Below, piece by piece: positions 37,372 to 47,639 of a stretch of 64,000 bases of DNA. This DNA comes from Oceanihabitans sp. IOP_32. Lineage in GTDB: Bacteria; Bacteroidota; Bacteroidia; Flavobacteriales; Flavobacteriaceae. Within the stretch, counting starts at the first letter, position 1; the number at the start of each line of letters is the position of its first letter. Below the pieces are notes generated by a model, which was given only the letters and a program-made list of their open reading frames with translations, was not told where the DNA came from and made no database searches. The stretch spans positions 539,001 to 603,000 of the forward strand of contig NZ_CP040813.1 in NCBI RefSeq assembly GCF_009498295.1, read 5' to 3'. Made by a program: the position numbers and the translations under genes.

Positions 37372-39177
37372 TTGAAACTATCTTATCTTTTTTACAGCAT
37401 ACTTTTTATTTGCATTGGGCATTTTGGTTATAGCCAAGACGCAAAGAAGATTAAAATTGAATTTGCTGGATTTGTCAATATCGATGAAAAATTGCACCCT
37501 GGAGCAAAAATACTTACGCGCAACGACCAACAACAAGTACACGTTATTCACGGCGGCGTAAATATGTGGTGCGACCAGGCGATACATTATGGTAATGAAG
37601 ATTTTGTTGAAGCCTATGGCGATGTTATTGTAAAGCAAGGAGACACGATTAATATGACCTCAGAATATGTTGAGTACAGTGGTAAAACGCAATTAGCCTT
37701 CGCTAGTGGCAATGTGGTTTTAAAAGATCCGAACTCCACTATTTCTACAGACACCTTATATTTTGATCGCACCAAACAACAAGCCTTTTATAATGCTGGA
37801 GGTACAGTGGTTAAAGATTCGTCTGGTACAATTACTAGTAAAATTGGACGCTATTATATGGAAAACAAAAAATACCAGTTTGTTGAAAATGTGGTTTTAA
37901 TTAACGAAGAAGCCAAAGTAGAATCTAATTTTTTTGATTTTTATTCAGATAGTGGTCACGCCTACTTATTTGGCCCTTCTACTATTACCACTCCAGAGAG
38001 TGTAACCTATTGCGAAAAAGGCTTTTACGATACCAAAACCAAAACAGGTTATGCGATGAAAAAAGCCAAAATAAACTACAACAATAGAACTATAGAAGGA
38101 GATAGTTTATATTTTGACAATAATACCGGTTTTGCCTCAGCAACCAATAACATAACCGTTACCGATAGTTTAAACAAGAGCCTTTTGCGTGGTCATTATG
38201 CTGAAGTTTTTAGACCAAAAGACTCGATGTTTATAACAAAACGCGCGTTGGCAATTACCAAGCAACAGCAAGATTCTATTTATATACATGCAGACACACT
38301 TATGCTAACTGGCAAACCAGATAAACGCATTACGAGAGCTTTTAGAAATGCCCGTATCTACAAAAGCGATATGAGCGCTAAAGCAGACTCTATACACATG
38401 AATCAAGAAACTGGTTTAACACAACTTATAAACATCTCGAAATTTGATGTAGATGATGCTTTCGCCGTAAAACGAAAACCCATTATTTGGAATATAAAAA
38501 ATCAAATGACAGGCGATACCATACATTTAAAATCTAATACTAAAACCGATAAATTAGATTCACTTATTGTTTTCGATAATGCTTTTATAATAAGCAAAGA
38601 CACCTTAGGCACTGGTTACAACCAGATAAACGGAAAAAAACTATACGGCTTATTCAATGAAGAAAATGACTTGTATCAGGTAGATATCATTCAAAATGCG
38701 CAGTCTATATATTATTTGAGAAATGACGATAATGAATTAGTGGGGATTGATAAATCGAAATCTGGGAGTATTAAAATTTTAATCGAAAATCGAGATATTG
38801 AAGAGGTTAGAAAAATAAATCAAATAGACGGCAATGTATACCCCGAATCTAAATACCCTAAAAACGAGCAGCTTTTAAAAGGTTTCGATTGGCGAGAAGA
38901 TGAGCGCCCAAAAAGTGTAGAAGACTTATTTAAGGATAATCCGCCTTTGGTTTTACCAATAATAAAAGGTCTAGACGACTATGTGCCTCAAGAAGACTTT
39001 GTAGATGAAGGGATGCTAGAACGTATCGAAAAAGCAGATAAAGAAGCTCGACCCACTCTAAACCAAAAGTCTAAAGCATCGAGAAATTTACCAAAACCTA
39101 ACAAGAATAGTATGATGCTAGACACTACCAAACTCGAAACCACAAGAAAACCTAAAAAGGCTACAAACCAACAGTAA
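37372..39177 (+). CDS. OstA/LptA-like organic-solvent-tolerance domain protein
   Basis: The 601-residue protein starts at TTG; that start gives a complete signal peptide (MKLSYLFYSILFICIGHFGYSQ) and no ATG offers a better one. After it come repeated OstA/LptA-type beta-jellyroll strands with alternating patterns such as GNVVLKDPNSTISTDTLYFD and ENVVLINEEAKVESNFFDFY. A low-complexity, lysine-rich tail follows. LptA-like proteins form a periplasmic bridge carrying lipopolysaccharide to the outer membrane. The Bacteroidota version is longer than LptA, and its role is inferred from the fold. The stop codon abuts the aminotransferase start, so the two are coupled. Confidence 0.85.
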   Translation: MKLSYLFYSILFICIGHFGYSQDAKKIKIEFAGFVNIDEKLHPGAKILTRNDQQQVHVIHGGVNMWCDQAIHYGNEDFVEAYGDVIVKQGDTINMTSEYVEYSGKTQLAFASGNVVLKDPNSTISTDTLYFDRTKQQAFYNAGGTVVKDSSGTITSKIGRYYMENKKYQFVENVVLINEEAKVESNFFDFYSDSGHAYLFGPSTITTPESVTYCEKGFYDTKTKTGYAMKKAKINYNNRTIEGDSLYFDNNTGFASATNNITVTDSLNKSLLRGHYAEVFRPKDSMFITKRALAITKQQQDSIYIHADTLMLTGKPDKRITRAFRNARIYKSDMSAKADSIHMNQETGLTQLINISKFDVDDAFAVKRKPIIWNIKNQMTGDTIHLKSNTKTDKLDSLIVFDNAFIISKDTLGTGYNQINGKKLYGLFNEENDLYQVDIIQNAQSIYYLRNDDNELVGIDKSKSGSIKILIENRDIEEVRKINQIDGNVYPESKYPKNEQLLKGFDWREDERPKSVEDLFKDNPPLVLPIIKGLDDYVPQEDFVDEGMLERIEKADKEARPTLNQKSKASRNLPKPNKNSMMLDTTKLETTRKPKKATNQQ

Positions 39178-40371
39178 ATGAAAACCGATTTTTTTAAACA
39201 TCAAGCACAAACTTCGCCCCATCCTTTAGCCATGGAGATTTCGCATGCTAAAGGTTCGTATATATACGACACTAATAATAAAGCGCATCTTGATTTTGTT
39301 GCTGGTGTTTCAGCATGTACATTGGGTCACAACCACCCCAAAGTGGTAAGTGCGATAAAATCGCAATTAGATAAGTATATGCACGTTATGGTGTATGGCG
39401 AGTATATTCAAGAACCCGCCGTAAAGCTTACAAAGTTATTAGCCGATTATTTACCTGAATCTTTAAACAAAACCTATTTAACAAATTCAGGAACCGAAGC
39501 CATAGAAGGGGCCTTAAAATTGGCAAAACGCGCCACAGGAAGAAGTGAGATTATTGCAGCTAAGAATGCTTATCACGGCAATACCATGGGAGCAATGAGT
39601 GTTATGGGATTTGAAGAACGCAAACAAGCCTATCGTCCGCTACTGCCTCATATTCGATTTATTGATTTTAATAATACATCAGACTTAAAATATATAACCC
39701 AAAACACCGCTTGTGTTATTTTAGAAACTATTCAAGGAGGTGCTGGTTTTATTGAACCCAAAGATAATTATTTAACAAAAGTTAAAAACCGATGTAAAGA
39801 AGTTGGCGCCTTACTCATTTTAGACGAGATTCAACCTGGAGTGGGCAGAACGGGCAAACTTTTTGGATTTCAGCATTACAATTGCACTCCAGATATTTTG
39901 GTGACAGGAAAAGGTTTAGGCGGCGGTATGCCAATTGGCGCATTTACAGCGTCTAAAAAACTTATGGATTTATTAGCAGACAAGCCTAAACTTGGTCATA
40001 TCACCACCTTTGGAGGACACCCCGTTATTGCGGCCTCTGCCTTAACAACATTACAAGAAGTGACTACAAGCACAATCATGGAGGACGTTCTTGAGAAAGA
40101 GCAATTATTTCGAAAACTATTAATCCATCCTTTAATTAAAGAAATTCGAGGAAAAGGACTAATGCTCGCCCTTATAACACCTTCTGAAAAAATAACAAAC
40201 GATTTAATTCTAAGTTGTAAAGATCATGGATTAATACTGTTCTGGTTGCTCTTTGAGCCTAAAGCGGTAAGAATTACACCGCCTTTAACTATTTCAAACA
40301 AAGAAATCACCGAAGGCTGTGCACTCATTATCAAAATTCTTGATACTTTAGAAAAGCAAAACACGATTTAA
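39178..40371 (+). CDS. Class III PLP-dependent aminotransferase
   Basis: The 397-residue protein belongs to the acetylornithine/ornithine aminotransferase group. It has LDFVAGVSACTLGHNHPKV at the start, TNSGTEAIEGALKLAKRATG (phosphate cup), LILDEIQPGVGRTGKLFGF and the Schiff-base lysine in LVTGKGLGGGMPIGAF. The substrate is not clear: the family spans ornithine, lysine, GABA and other omega-amines. It starts directly at the base after the OstA-like stop, a pairing frequent in flavobacteria but with no obvious metabolic link. Confidence 0.9.
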   Translation: MKTDFFKHQAQTSPHPLAMEISHAKGSYIYDTNNKAHLDFVAGVSACTLGHNHPKVVSAIKSQLDKYMHVMVYGEYIQEPAVKLTKLLADYLPESLNKTYLTNSGTEAIEGALKLAKRATGRSEIIAAKNAYHGNTMGAMSVMGFEERKQAYRPLLPHIRFIDFNNTSDLKYITQNTACVILETIQGGAGFIEPKDNYLTKVKNRCKEVGALLILDEIQPGVGRTGKLFGFQHYNCTPDILVTGKGLGGGMPIGAFTASKKLMDLLADKPKLGHITTFGGHPVIAASALTTLQEVTTSTIMEDVLEKEQLFRKLLIHPLIKEIRGKGLMLALITPSEKITNDLILSCKDHGLILFWLLFEPKAVRITPPLTISNKEITEGCALIIKILDTLEKQNTI

Positions 40372-40518
40372 AACCACAAACAATAACAAAAAAACAATGC
40401 AAAAACGACAGTTATGGTATAACTGTTGATTACTTTGTTAAAAAGATTTAAGATGTCATGCATAAAAACAATGTTAGAGTCTTAACTTTATTAAAAGTAG
40501 AAAACCACAAAAGTGCTT

Positions 40519-41907
40519 ATGGAGTTTAGTTATAACGACAACGATAATTTACCAATAATAAAATTTGAATCGATGCTAAAAACAAATCATGTTTTGTTTT
40601 TCGACTCGGAAGAATTTGAAAATATTATTCATCACTACCTCAATGAAGGTAAAATTAACATTGCCAAAAAAGCGATTAAATTTGGTTTAGACCAGCATCC
40701 AACTTCAATTAACTTAAGACTATTTAAAGTTGAAATTTTTGTTTTTGAAGATAAGTTGGATGATGCCGATACATTATTACATGAACTTTACAATTTAGAC
40801 CCTTTTAATGAAGAGATCTATATTCAAAAAGCAAATATTCTATCTAAAAGAAATGATCACTTAAAAGCTATTGAGGTCTTAAAAAAAGCTGTAGAACTCA
40901 CTAATGATGTTGTAGATTTATACGCTTTAATAGGCATGGAATATTTATTTTTAGATCAATTTGAAAATGCTAAAACCTATTTTATAAAATGTTTAGAGCA
41001 TGACATAAATGACTACTCGGCACTTTACAATGTTATTTATTGCTTTGAATACCTTAACGATAACGAAGCTGCAATAACATTTTTAAATACGTTTTTAGAT
41101 AAAAACCCCTATTGTGAAGTCGCCTGGCATCAACTAGGAAAACAATATTTTGTACTAAAAGAGTACAACAAAGCCCTATCGGCTTATGATTTTGCCATCA
41201 TTTCAGATGATACATTTGTGGGCGCATATTTAGAACGCGGTAAAGTTCTTGAAAAATTAAAACGCTACAACGACGCTATAGAAAATTACAAAATTACCCT
41301 CAACTTAGAAGATCCAACATCGTTTGCCTTATTGCGAATTGGCAAGTGCTACGAGAAACTAAAAAATGAAGATTTGGCGGTTCAATATTATTACAAAACT
41401 GTGCACGAAGACCCCATGTTAGATAAAGGTTGGATCGCAATTACAAAGTTTTTTAATAAAAAACAAAATTACCAGAAGGCGCTTTATTACATTAATAAAG
41501 CCATTAATCTTGACACAGAAAACGTTATATACTGGAAGTTGTACTCGCAAATTAATCAAAGATTAGGTCTATTTGAAGAAGCAGAACGCGGCTATAAAAA
41601 AACTTTAGAACTGGGTAATTACGAATTAAACACTTGGTTATCTCGAGGCGACTTGTTAATAAAATTAGGAGAACCTCAAGCAGCGATTTATAATTTTGAG
41701 CAAGCCGCAGAGTTTTACCCAGAGAACGCCGAATTGGAGTATCGTTTAGCTGGGCTTTATTTCTCTATAAACGAAAACGACAAAGGCACTTTTTATTTAA
41801 AAAACGGTTTAAAGCATAACCGAGAATACAATTTTATTATAGAAGAGCTTTTTCCGATCATCTCTAAAAGAATACTAGTAAAAAACCTACTTAAAACAAA
41901 TCCGTAA
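40519..41907 (+). CDS. Tetratricopeptide repeat protein
   Basis: I take the ATG at 40519 (MEFSYNDNDNLPIIKF); an in-frame GTG lies two codons earlier. The 462-residue protein has no signal peptide and consists of at least ten TPR-type helix pairs from about residue 50, for example AIENYKITLNLEDPTSFALL and ALYYINKAINLDTENVIYW. TPRs are protein-binding scaffolds. The partner is unknown. It lies upstream of the two DUF368 genes on the same strand. Confidence 0.88.
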   Translation: MEFSYNDNDNLPIIKFESMLKTNHVLFFDSEEFENIIHHYLNEGKINIAKKAIKFGLDQHPTSINLRLFKVEIFVFEDKLDDADTLLHELYNLDPFNEEIYIQKANILSKRNDHLKAIEVLKKAVELTNDVVDLYALIGMEYLFLDQFENAKTYFIKCLEHDINDYSALYNVIYCFEYLNDNEAAITFLNTFLDKNPYCEVAWHQLGKQYFVLKEYNKALSAYDFAIISDDTFVGAYLERGKVLEKLKRYNDAIENYKITLNLEDPTSFALLRIGKCYEKLKNEDLAVQYYYKTVHEDPMLDKGWIAITKFFNKKQNYQKALYYINKAINLDTENVIYWKLYSQINQRLGLFEEAERGYKKTLELGNYELNTWLSRGDLLIKLGEPQAAIYNFEQAAEFYPENAELEYRLAGLYFSINENDKGTFYLKNGLKHNREYNFIIEELFPIISKRILVKNLLKTNP

Positions 41908-41959
41908 GTAAACGTTTAATTAAAATACATACCTTTGGTTGCTGCTTAAAAATCAAAAT

Positions 41960-42970
41960 ATGCAAAGACGTTTATTAGACTATGTCATTATTTCTTTAAA
42001 AGGTGTCGCCATGGGAGCAGCAGATGCTGTTCCTGGAGTTTCTGGTGGCACAATCGCTTTTATTTCGGGCATTTACGAAGAACTTATTTCGAGTATTAGC
42101 AACATTAACCTCGCCTTATTTAAAACGCTTTTTACAAAAGGAATAGGCGCCTTTTGGAAACAGGCTAACGGTAATTTTATAACTGCACTCTTACTCGGGG
42201 TAATCGTTAGTTTTATCTCGTTTATGAGGCTTGCCAAATACTTACTAGAACATCACCCTATTTTAATCTGGTCGTTCTTTTTTGGACTTATTGTAGCCAG
42301 TATTTATTTTGTAGGAAAACAAATCTCTAAATGGACTATCGCTACAGTATTAAGCTTAATAGTTGGTGCCGCAATAGCCTACTATATTACTACCCTGCCC
42401 GCGCTTGCCAATAACGATAATTCTTGGTTTTTATTTCTATCGGGGGCACTCGCTATTTGCGCTATGATACTCCCAGGTATTTCTGGTTCTTTTATTTTAA
42501 TAATTCTTGGGGCATACAAAACCTTAAGTGTTGCTATTCATGATTTCGATGTAAAAAAAATAGCTGTTTTCGCCACTGGCGCCCTTGTAGGCTTACTGTC
42601 TTTTAGTCATGTTTTAAAATGGCTGTTTAAACATTATCACAACATCACACTGGCTATACTTACTGGTTTTATCTTTGGATCTTTAGATAAAGTTTGGCCG
42701 TGGAAAAAAACAGTTTCGGTAATGTTCGATCAAACAGGAGAAGTTATGCCTTTTAGCGAAGTGTCTAACCTGGGAACACTTGCGGTTTGGCAAAAAAGCA
42801 CAAATACTTTCGAAGGGTATAAAACCGTAATAGAACGCAGTGTTTCTGCCTTCCACTACTCGGAAATAAATAATTATACCAACCCGCAAACCATACAAGC
42901 CATTGGCTTAATGATTCTGGGATTTTTTACTATTTTTATTTTAGAAAAACTAGGCTCTAAAAAAATATAA
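41960..42970 (+). CDS. DUF368 membrane protein, first of a tandem pair
   Basis: I chose the ATG at 41960 (MQRRLLDYVIISLKGVAMG) over an upstream TTG. The 336-residue protein has about eight to nine hydrophobic segments and the two DUF368 signatures: MGAADAVPGVSGGTIAF near the start and MILPGISGSFILIILGAYK in the middle. DUF368 proteins have been implicated in recycling of polyprenyl lipid carriers (PopT, C55-P flippase) in other bacteria; that role is transferred by family only. Its stop overlaps the next DUF368 ATG by one base. Confidence 0.9.
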   Translation: MQRRLLDYVIISLKGVAMGAADAVPGVSGGTIAFISGIYEELISSISNINLALFKTLFTKGIGAFWKQANGNFITALLLGVIVSFISFMRLAKYLLEHHPILIWSFFFGLIVASIYFVGKQISKWTIATVLSLIVGAAIAYYITTLPALANNDNSWFLFLSGALAICAMILPGISGSFILIILGAYKTLSVAIHDFDVKKIAVFATGALVGLLSFSHVLKWLFKHYHNITLAILTGFIFGSLDKVWPWKKTVSVMFDQTGEVMPFSEVSNLGTLAVWQKSTNTFEGYKTVIERSVSAFHYSEINNYTNPQTIQAIGLMILGFFTIFILEKLGSKKI

Positions 42971-43986
42971 TGCAAAGCACCAGAACTTTTACAGACAAGA
43001 TTTTTCTAATTCTAAAAGGATTAGGCATGGGAGCGGCTAACAAAGTTCCTGGAGTATCTGGTGGTGTTGTAGCTTTTGTAGCTGGTTTTTACGAAGAGTT
43101 TATTTACTCGCTTCAAAAAGTGAATGGCAAAGCATTAAAGCTATTAATTAATGGACGCTTTAAAAGTTTCTATCAATATATAAACGGACGATTTTTAAGT
43201 TTACTTTTCCTCGGGATGGTAATTAGCTATTTTAGTGTCTCAAAAATCTTAGATTATCTCATAAAACATTATGAATTATTTGTTTGGAGTGTTTTTTTTG
43301 GGATGATTATCGGTTCTATTTTTTATCTCTATAAGGATTTTAAAGACTGGAATTACAGAACTTATTTAGCGCTATTTGTAAGTATCGCCCTAGGTTTAAG
43401 TGTAAGCTTTTTAAACCCTGCTAAAGAAAACGATAACCTTTGGTTTGTATTTTTCTGCGGAATAATTAGCGTTTCAGGAATGACCCTTCCCGGATTTTCT
43501 GGTTCCTTTATTCTTATTATCTTAGGTAATTATGTATTATTATTAGTGGATTCGGTAAATGCTTTATACGATAGCGTCTCTGATATTCTTACCGGAAATT
43601 TCAATTTTATTGAAGACCCTAAACGCTTAAGATTATTACAGGTTTTAGGAGTTTTTACTTTAGGCTCGATAACAGGTTTGGTAACTTTCTCTCATCTTTT
43701 AAGTTATATCCTAAAGCATTACAAAAGCATTACGCTAGCCGCCATTATAGGCTTTATTGTAGGGTCTTTAGGTGTGGTTTGGCCATGGAAAAAAACCATT
43801 TATCAAATAAACGAAAATGGCAATTTTATACTAGATTCTACCGGAGAAAAAATCATATCTAATTACAAACGATTTATACCCGAATTAAACACAGAAACTT
43901 TCTATGCCGTGATATTTATTGCTATAGGCATGCTTATAGTATTAGCCCTTGAAGCTTACGGTAAAAAAACAAGAAAAACAAAATGA
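42970..43986 (+). CDS. DUF368 membrane protein, second of a tandem pair
   Basis: The 338-residue protein has the same layout as its neighbour, with MGAANKVPGVSGGVVAFVAG and MTLPGFSGSFILIILGNY. The repeated PGxSG motifs and the WPWKKT loop are shared by both copies, which points to an old tandem duplication. The ATG overlaps the previous stop (TAATG), and its own stop overlaps the aroE ATG, so all three are translationally coupled. The candidate function is polyprenyl-phosphate transport, by family. Confidence 0.9.
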   Translation: MQSTRTFTDKIFLILKGLGMGAANKVPGVSGGVVAFVAGFYEEFIYSLQKVNGKALKLLINGRFKSFYQYINGRFLSLLFLGMVISYFSVSKILDYLIKHYELFVWSVFFGMIIGSIFYLYKDFKDWNYRTYLALFVSIALGLSVSFLNPAKENDNLWFVFFCGIISVSGMTLPGFSGSFILIILGNYVLLLVDSVNALYDSVSDILTGNFNFIEDPKRLRLLQVLGVFTLGSITGLVTFSHLLSYILKHYKSITLAAIIGFIVGSLGVVWPWKKTIYQINENGNFILDSTGEKIISNYKRFIPELNTETFYAVIFIAIGMLIVLALEAYGKKTRKTK

Positions 43987-44723
43987 AAAAACTAGGACTT
44001 TTAGGCAAAAATATATCGTATTCATTTTCAAAATCCTATTTCGAAAATAAATTTAAAAACGAAAACATTAAGGATATCACTTATGAAAATTTCGATATCA
44101 ACGCCATCGATTTATTTCCCGAGATACTAAAAAATACAAAAAATCTAAAAGGTCTCAGCGTTACCATTCCATATAAAGAAGCGGTTATTCCTTATCTCGA
44201 TAAATTAAACAAAAAAGCAAAGGCTATTGGTGCTGTAAACACCATAAAAATAACTAAAAAAGGAAAGCTTGTAGGCTACAATACAGATTGCTATGGGTTT
44301 AAAAAATCATTAAAACCATTTTTAAAATCACAGCATAAAAAAGCTTTAATTTTAGGCACTGGAGGGGCGAGTAAAGCCATTGCTTATAGCTTAACAGACC
44401 TTAACATCCCCTACAGCTATGTATCTCGAACAGTTTCAAAACAGGTTCAATTTACGTATGCCACTTTAACTCCAGACATTATAAAAGATCATCAAATTAT
44501 CATAAACTGCACACCCTTAGGTACATTCCCAAATGTAGATGATTGTCCAAACATTCCCTACAGCGCAATTTCGGCGAAACATATTCTATTCGATTTAATT
44601 TACAATCCTGAAGAAACCAAATTCCTCAATCACGGAAAAAACGCTAACGCTACAATTATAAACGGATTGGATATGTTGAAATTTCAAGCCGAAAAAGCTT
44701 GGTCTATTTGGGATTTACATTAA
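43983..44723 (+). CDS. aroE: Shikimate dehydrogenase
   Basis: The 246-residue protein reduces 3-dehydroshikimate with NADPH. It has the N-terminal substrate site LLGKNISYSFSKSYF, then LSVTIPYKEAVIPYLD with the catalytic lysine, NTDCYGFKKSL, and the nucleotide-binding GTGGASKAIAYSL. The end IINGLDMLKFQAEKAWSIW is typical. It is slightly shorter than E. coli AroE, as is common in Bacteroidota. It is coupled to the second DUF368 gene by an ATGA overlap. Confidence 0.95.
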   Translation: MKKLGLLGKNISYSFSKSYFENKFKNENIKDITYENFDINAIDLFPEILKNTKNLKGLSVTIPYKEAVIPYLDKLNKKAKAIGAVNTIKITKKGKLVGYNTDCYGFKKSLKPFLKSQHKKALILGTGGASKAIAYSLTDLNIPYSYVSRTVSKQVQFTYATLTPDIIKDHQIIINCTPLGTFPNVDDCPNIPYSAISAKHILFDLIYNPEETKFLNHGKNANATIINGLDMLKFQAEKAWSIWDLH

Positions 44724-44828
44724 AAAACCAATTTAACTTATTAAAAAGTTTATTCAGTTTTGTAAATACTATACTTGTTACTATCTTTAAACAATTAAAA
44801 GTATTAAACGAACCTAAACATTTTTTAA

Positions 44829-46835
44829 ATGTCTGAGATAGATAAGGCAAACAAAGCCGACGGAATAGAAGAAAACAAACCAGTTAATACCAACGATGAA
44901 GGGGTAAAAAACACCACATCAGATTTAAAAGAATCTGTATCACTTGAAACTTCAAATCAATCTGCAAATGCAGATACGCACAAGGAGATTAAAGAAACTT
45001 CAACAAAAGAAGATCCTAATAAGGACACCCCTAATAATGAAGATGTTATTACTGAAATAGAAACATCTAATGCAGAAGACGCTGAAGACGATGGTAATAA
45101 AGATCGACATACCATTACGGTTAAAGAATACGACAAAATGTCTTTAGAAGCTTTAACGGCAGAACTTGAAACCCTTATAAAAACTCAAAAAATTCAAGCT
45201 ATTAAGTCTCATGTAGACTCTATAAATAGTGAATTTAAAACCAAGTTTCAAGCTTTACTGGATGAGAAAAAATCGGATTTTCTTAACAATGGCGGTAACG
45301 AAATAGATTTTTTCTACTCATCTCCCATCCAAAAGCGTTATAAGGCCACTTATAAAGAATACCGAAATAAGCTAAACGAACACTATAAAAGTTTAGAGAA
45401 AAACCTGAAACAAAACCTAGCAGATAAACTCCAAATTATTGAAGAGTTAAAAGGTTTAGTAAATCTTGAAGAAAACATTAACACCACCTACAAGCACTTT
45501 AAAGAACTTCAAGAACGCTGGAGGAATACAGGACCAATACCAAGAGATAAGTACAATAACGCATGGAATTCGTACCACCACCATGTAGAAATGTTTTACG
45601 ACTTTTTACACCTAAACAGAGACCTACGCGATTTAGACTTTAAACACAATTTAGACAAAAAGTTAAAAATTATTGAGCGAGCTGAAGAACTTGCTGCAGA
45701 TACGGATGTGATGCGGGCTTTTAGAGAATTACAAGAACTTCATAAAATGTGGAAAGAAGAGCTTGGTCCGGTAGCTAGAGAACATCGCGAAGACATTTGG
45801 GAGCGATTTAAAGCGGCTACAAAAATTATTAATGACAAACGTCAAGAATACTATAAGGAAATAGACAAGGTTTACGAAAAAAACCTGGAAAACAAACTTG
45901 CCATTATCGCAAAAATTGAAGCCATCAACACCCAAACAAATGGCTCCCATAGTGTGTGGCAAAAGAGAATAAAAACAGTAGAAGCTTTGCGAAACGACTT
46001 TTTTAATGCTGGTAAAGTGCCTATAAAAGTTAACGAAGCCACTTGGGCTAAATTTAAAACTGCCGTTAGAGCATTTAACAAAAATAAAAATGCATTTTAT
46101 AAAGGTTTAAAAAAGGAACAATTTGAGAACCTTCAAAAAAAGTTAGAACTTATTAAAATTGCAGAAGACAATAAAGATAGTGACGATTTTGAGGCTACAA
46201 CGCCACTGATGAAAAAAATCCAAAGTGATTGGAAAAAAATTGGTCATGTGCCTCGCAAAGACAGCGACAAAATATGGAAACAATTCAAAGCCGCATGCAA
46301 CCATTATTTTGATAAATTAAATGCGCAAAGAAATGCTGCCAGTCAAGAACAAGTAGATGCTTATAACAAAAAGCAAGAACTTTTAAATAGCCTAAAAGAT
46401 TTAAGCTTATCTGGAGATAAAGATAAAGACCTATCTACTATAAAAGCACAAATTGACACCTGGAAAAGTATTGGCAGAGTGCCAAACGACAAACGTTATA
46501 TTGAAGGGAAGTTTAATAAATTACTAGACGGATTATTTTCTAAATTGAAAATGGATAAGAATGCCTTAGAAATGATTAAATATGAAAATAAACTAGAAAA
46601 CTTAAGCAGTGGCGATAACGACACTAGAAACCTTGATAATGAACGTATTTTTATTAGAAAGAAAATAGACGAGGTTAAAAGCCAAATTAATCAACTAGAG
46701 AATAACCTGCAGTTTTTTAGTAATGTTGATGATGAGAATCCGCTAGTGAAAGAAGTCCACCATAATATTGAGGCACACAAAAAAGATTTAGAGCTTTGGA
46801 AAACTAAACTTAGTAAGATTAAGGCAATGTATTAA
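44829..46835 (+). CDS. DUF349 domain protein
   Basis: The 668-residue protein begins with about 90 acidic, low-complexity residues (TSDLKESVSLETSNQSANAD and similar). A long helical part built from DUF349 repeats of about 70 residues follows, recognisable by recurring W..G.VPR.......W..F (LQERWRNTGPIPRDKYNNAW, WKKIGHVPRKDSDKIWKQF, WKSIGRVPNDKRYIEGKF). It ends in a coiled coil. The function of DUF349 is unknown. A terminator follows the gene. Confidence 0.92.
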   Translation: MSEIDKANKADGIEENKPVNTNDEGVKNTTSDLKESVSLETSNQSANADTHKEIKETSTKEDPNKDTPNNEDVITEIETSNAEDAEDDGNKDRHTITVKEYDKMSLEALTAELETLIKTQKIQAIKSHVDSINSEFKTKFQALLDEKKSDFLNNGGNEIDFFYSSPIQKRYKATYKEYRNKLNEHYKSLEKNLKQNLADKLQIIEELKGLVNLEENINTTYKHFKELQERWRNTGPIPRDKYNNAWNSYHHHVEMFYDFLHLNRDLRDLDFKHNLDKKLKIIERAEELAADTDVMRAFRELQELHKMWKEELGPVAREHREDIWERFKAATKIINDKRQEYYKEIDKVYEKNLENKLAIIAKIEAINTQTNGSHSVWQKRIKTVEALRNDFFNAGKVPIKVNEATWAKFKTAVRAFNKNKNAFYKGLKKEQFENLQKKLELIKIAEDNKDSDDFEATTPLMKKIQSDWKKIGHVPRKDSDKIWKQFKAACNHYFDKLNAQRNAASQEQVDAYNKKQELLNSLKDLSLSGDKDKDLSTIKAQIDTWKSIGRVPNDKRYIEGKFNKLLDGLFSKLKMDKNALEMIKYENKLENLSSGDNDTRNLDNERIFIRKKIDEVKSQINQLENNLQFFSNVDDENPLVKEVHHNIEAHKKDLELWKTKLSKIKAMY

Positions 46836-46846
46836 AAGCATAATTA

Positions 46847-46891
46847 ACTAGCCTTAAATAGTCGATTCAGATTAACTAAGGCTAGTGTTTT
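46847..46891 (+). terminator. Rho-independent terminator of the DUF349 gene
   Basis: A 10-bp stem (ACTAGCCTTA with TAAGGCTAGT) with a 20-base loop is followed by GTTTTT. It lies in the 68-base space between the convergent DUF349 and TrmH-type genes. Confidence 0.7.
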
Positions 46892-46903
46892 TATAATAAT
46901 TAT

Positions 46904-47557
46904 TTAAAGTTTATAAAAACGCTCAACAATATCGTCGTAACTTTTAATCGTTTTTTTAATCCAATCCAAACGTTTTACAAGCATTTCTTCTTCAGATAAT
47001 TGCCAATTAACCTCTGTTTGTTTCAGTTTTGTAATAACATGTTGTAAAATAATGGCTGCCGATACCGAAATATTCAAGCTTTCTGTAAATCCAAACATAG
47101 GTATTTTTAAAAAACAATCAGCTTGATCAATAACTTCTTCCGATAGGCCTTCGGTCTCTCTTCCAAAGAAAAAACACGATTTTTTTGTCACATCAAATTC
47201 ATGAAGTACAGCATCGTTTTCATGTGGGGTTGTCGCTACTATTTGATACCCCTTTTGTTTTAAATCTTGCAGACAATCTTTTACGGCATGAAACCTATTG
47301 ATATCCACCCATTTTTGAGCACCCATAGCAATTTCTCTATCTATGCGCTTTGAATTCTGCTCTTCAACAATATGAATTTCCTGAATACCAAACACATCGC
47401 AACTTCGCATTACTGCGCTGGTGTTATGCAATTGATATACATCTTCGGTAGCCACCGTAAAATGTTTGGTTCGTTGGGATAAAACAGCATCAAAACGCGC
47501 TTTACGTTCTGGAGTTAGGTAAGTTTCTAAATGTTCTAAAAGTTTTAAATCGATCAT
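46904..47557 (-). CDS. TrmH-family RNA (ribose-O-)methyltransferase
   Basis: The 217-residue SPOUT protein resembles TrmH, the tRNA Gm18 methylase. It has the N-terminal TLYLTPERKARF-type stretch (LETYLTPERKARFDAVLSQR), then VYQLHNTSAVMRSCDVFG. The knot motifs follow: CFFFGRETEGLSEEVIDQAD and FLKIPMFGFTESLNISVSAA. The size and the YLTPERK opening favour tRNA methylation, but rRNA targets of the same family cannot be excluded. It diverges from the sirtuin gene. Confidence 0.88.
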   Translation of the reverse strand: MIDLKLLEHLETYLTPERKARFDAVLSQRTKHFTVATEDVYQLHNTSAVMRSCDVFGIQEIHIVEEQNSKRIDREIAMGAQKWVDINRFHAVKDCLQDLKQKGYQIVATTPHENDAVLHEFDVTKKSCFFFGRETEGLSEEVIDQADCFLKIPMFGFTESLNISVSAAIILQHVITKLKQTEVNWQLSEEEMLVKRLDWIKKTIKSYDDIVERFYKL

Positions 47558-47639
47558 CGTAAAAGTTAAACTTCGAAATTAGTAAAATTGAATCAAATTT
47601 TTTACTTTGTTTAAATTATAAATAACTTCTTTTTAAAAT

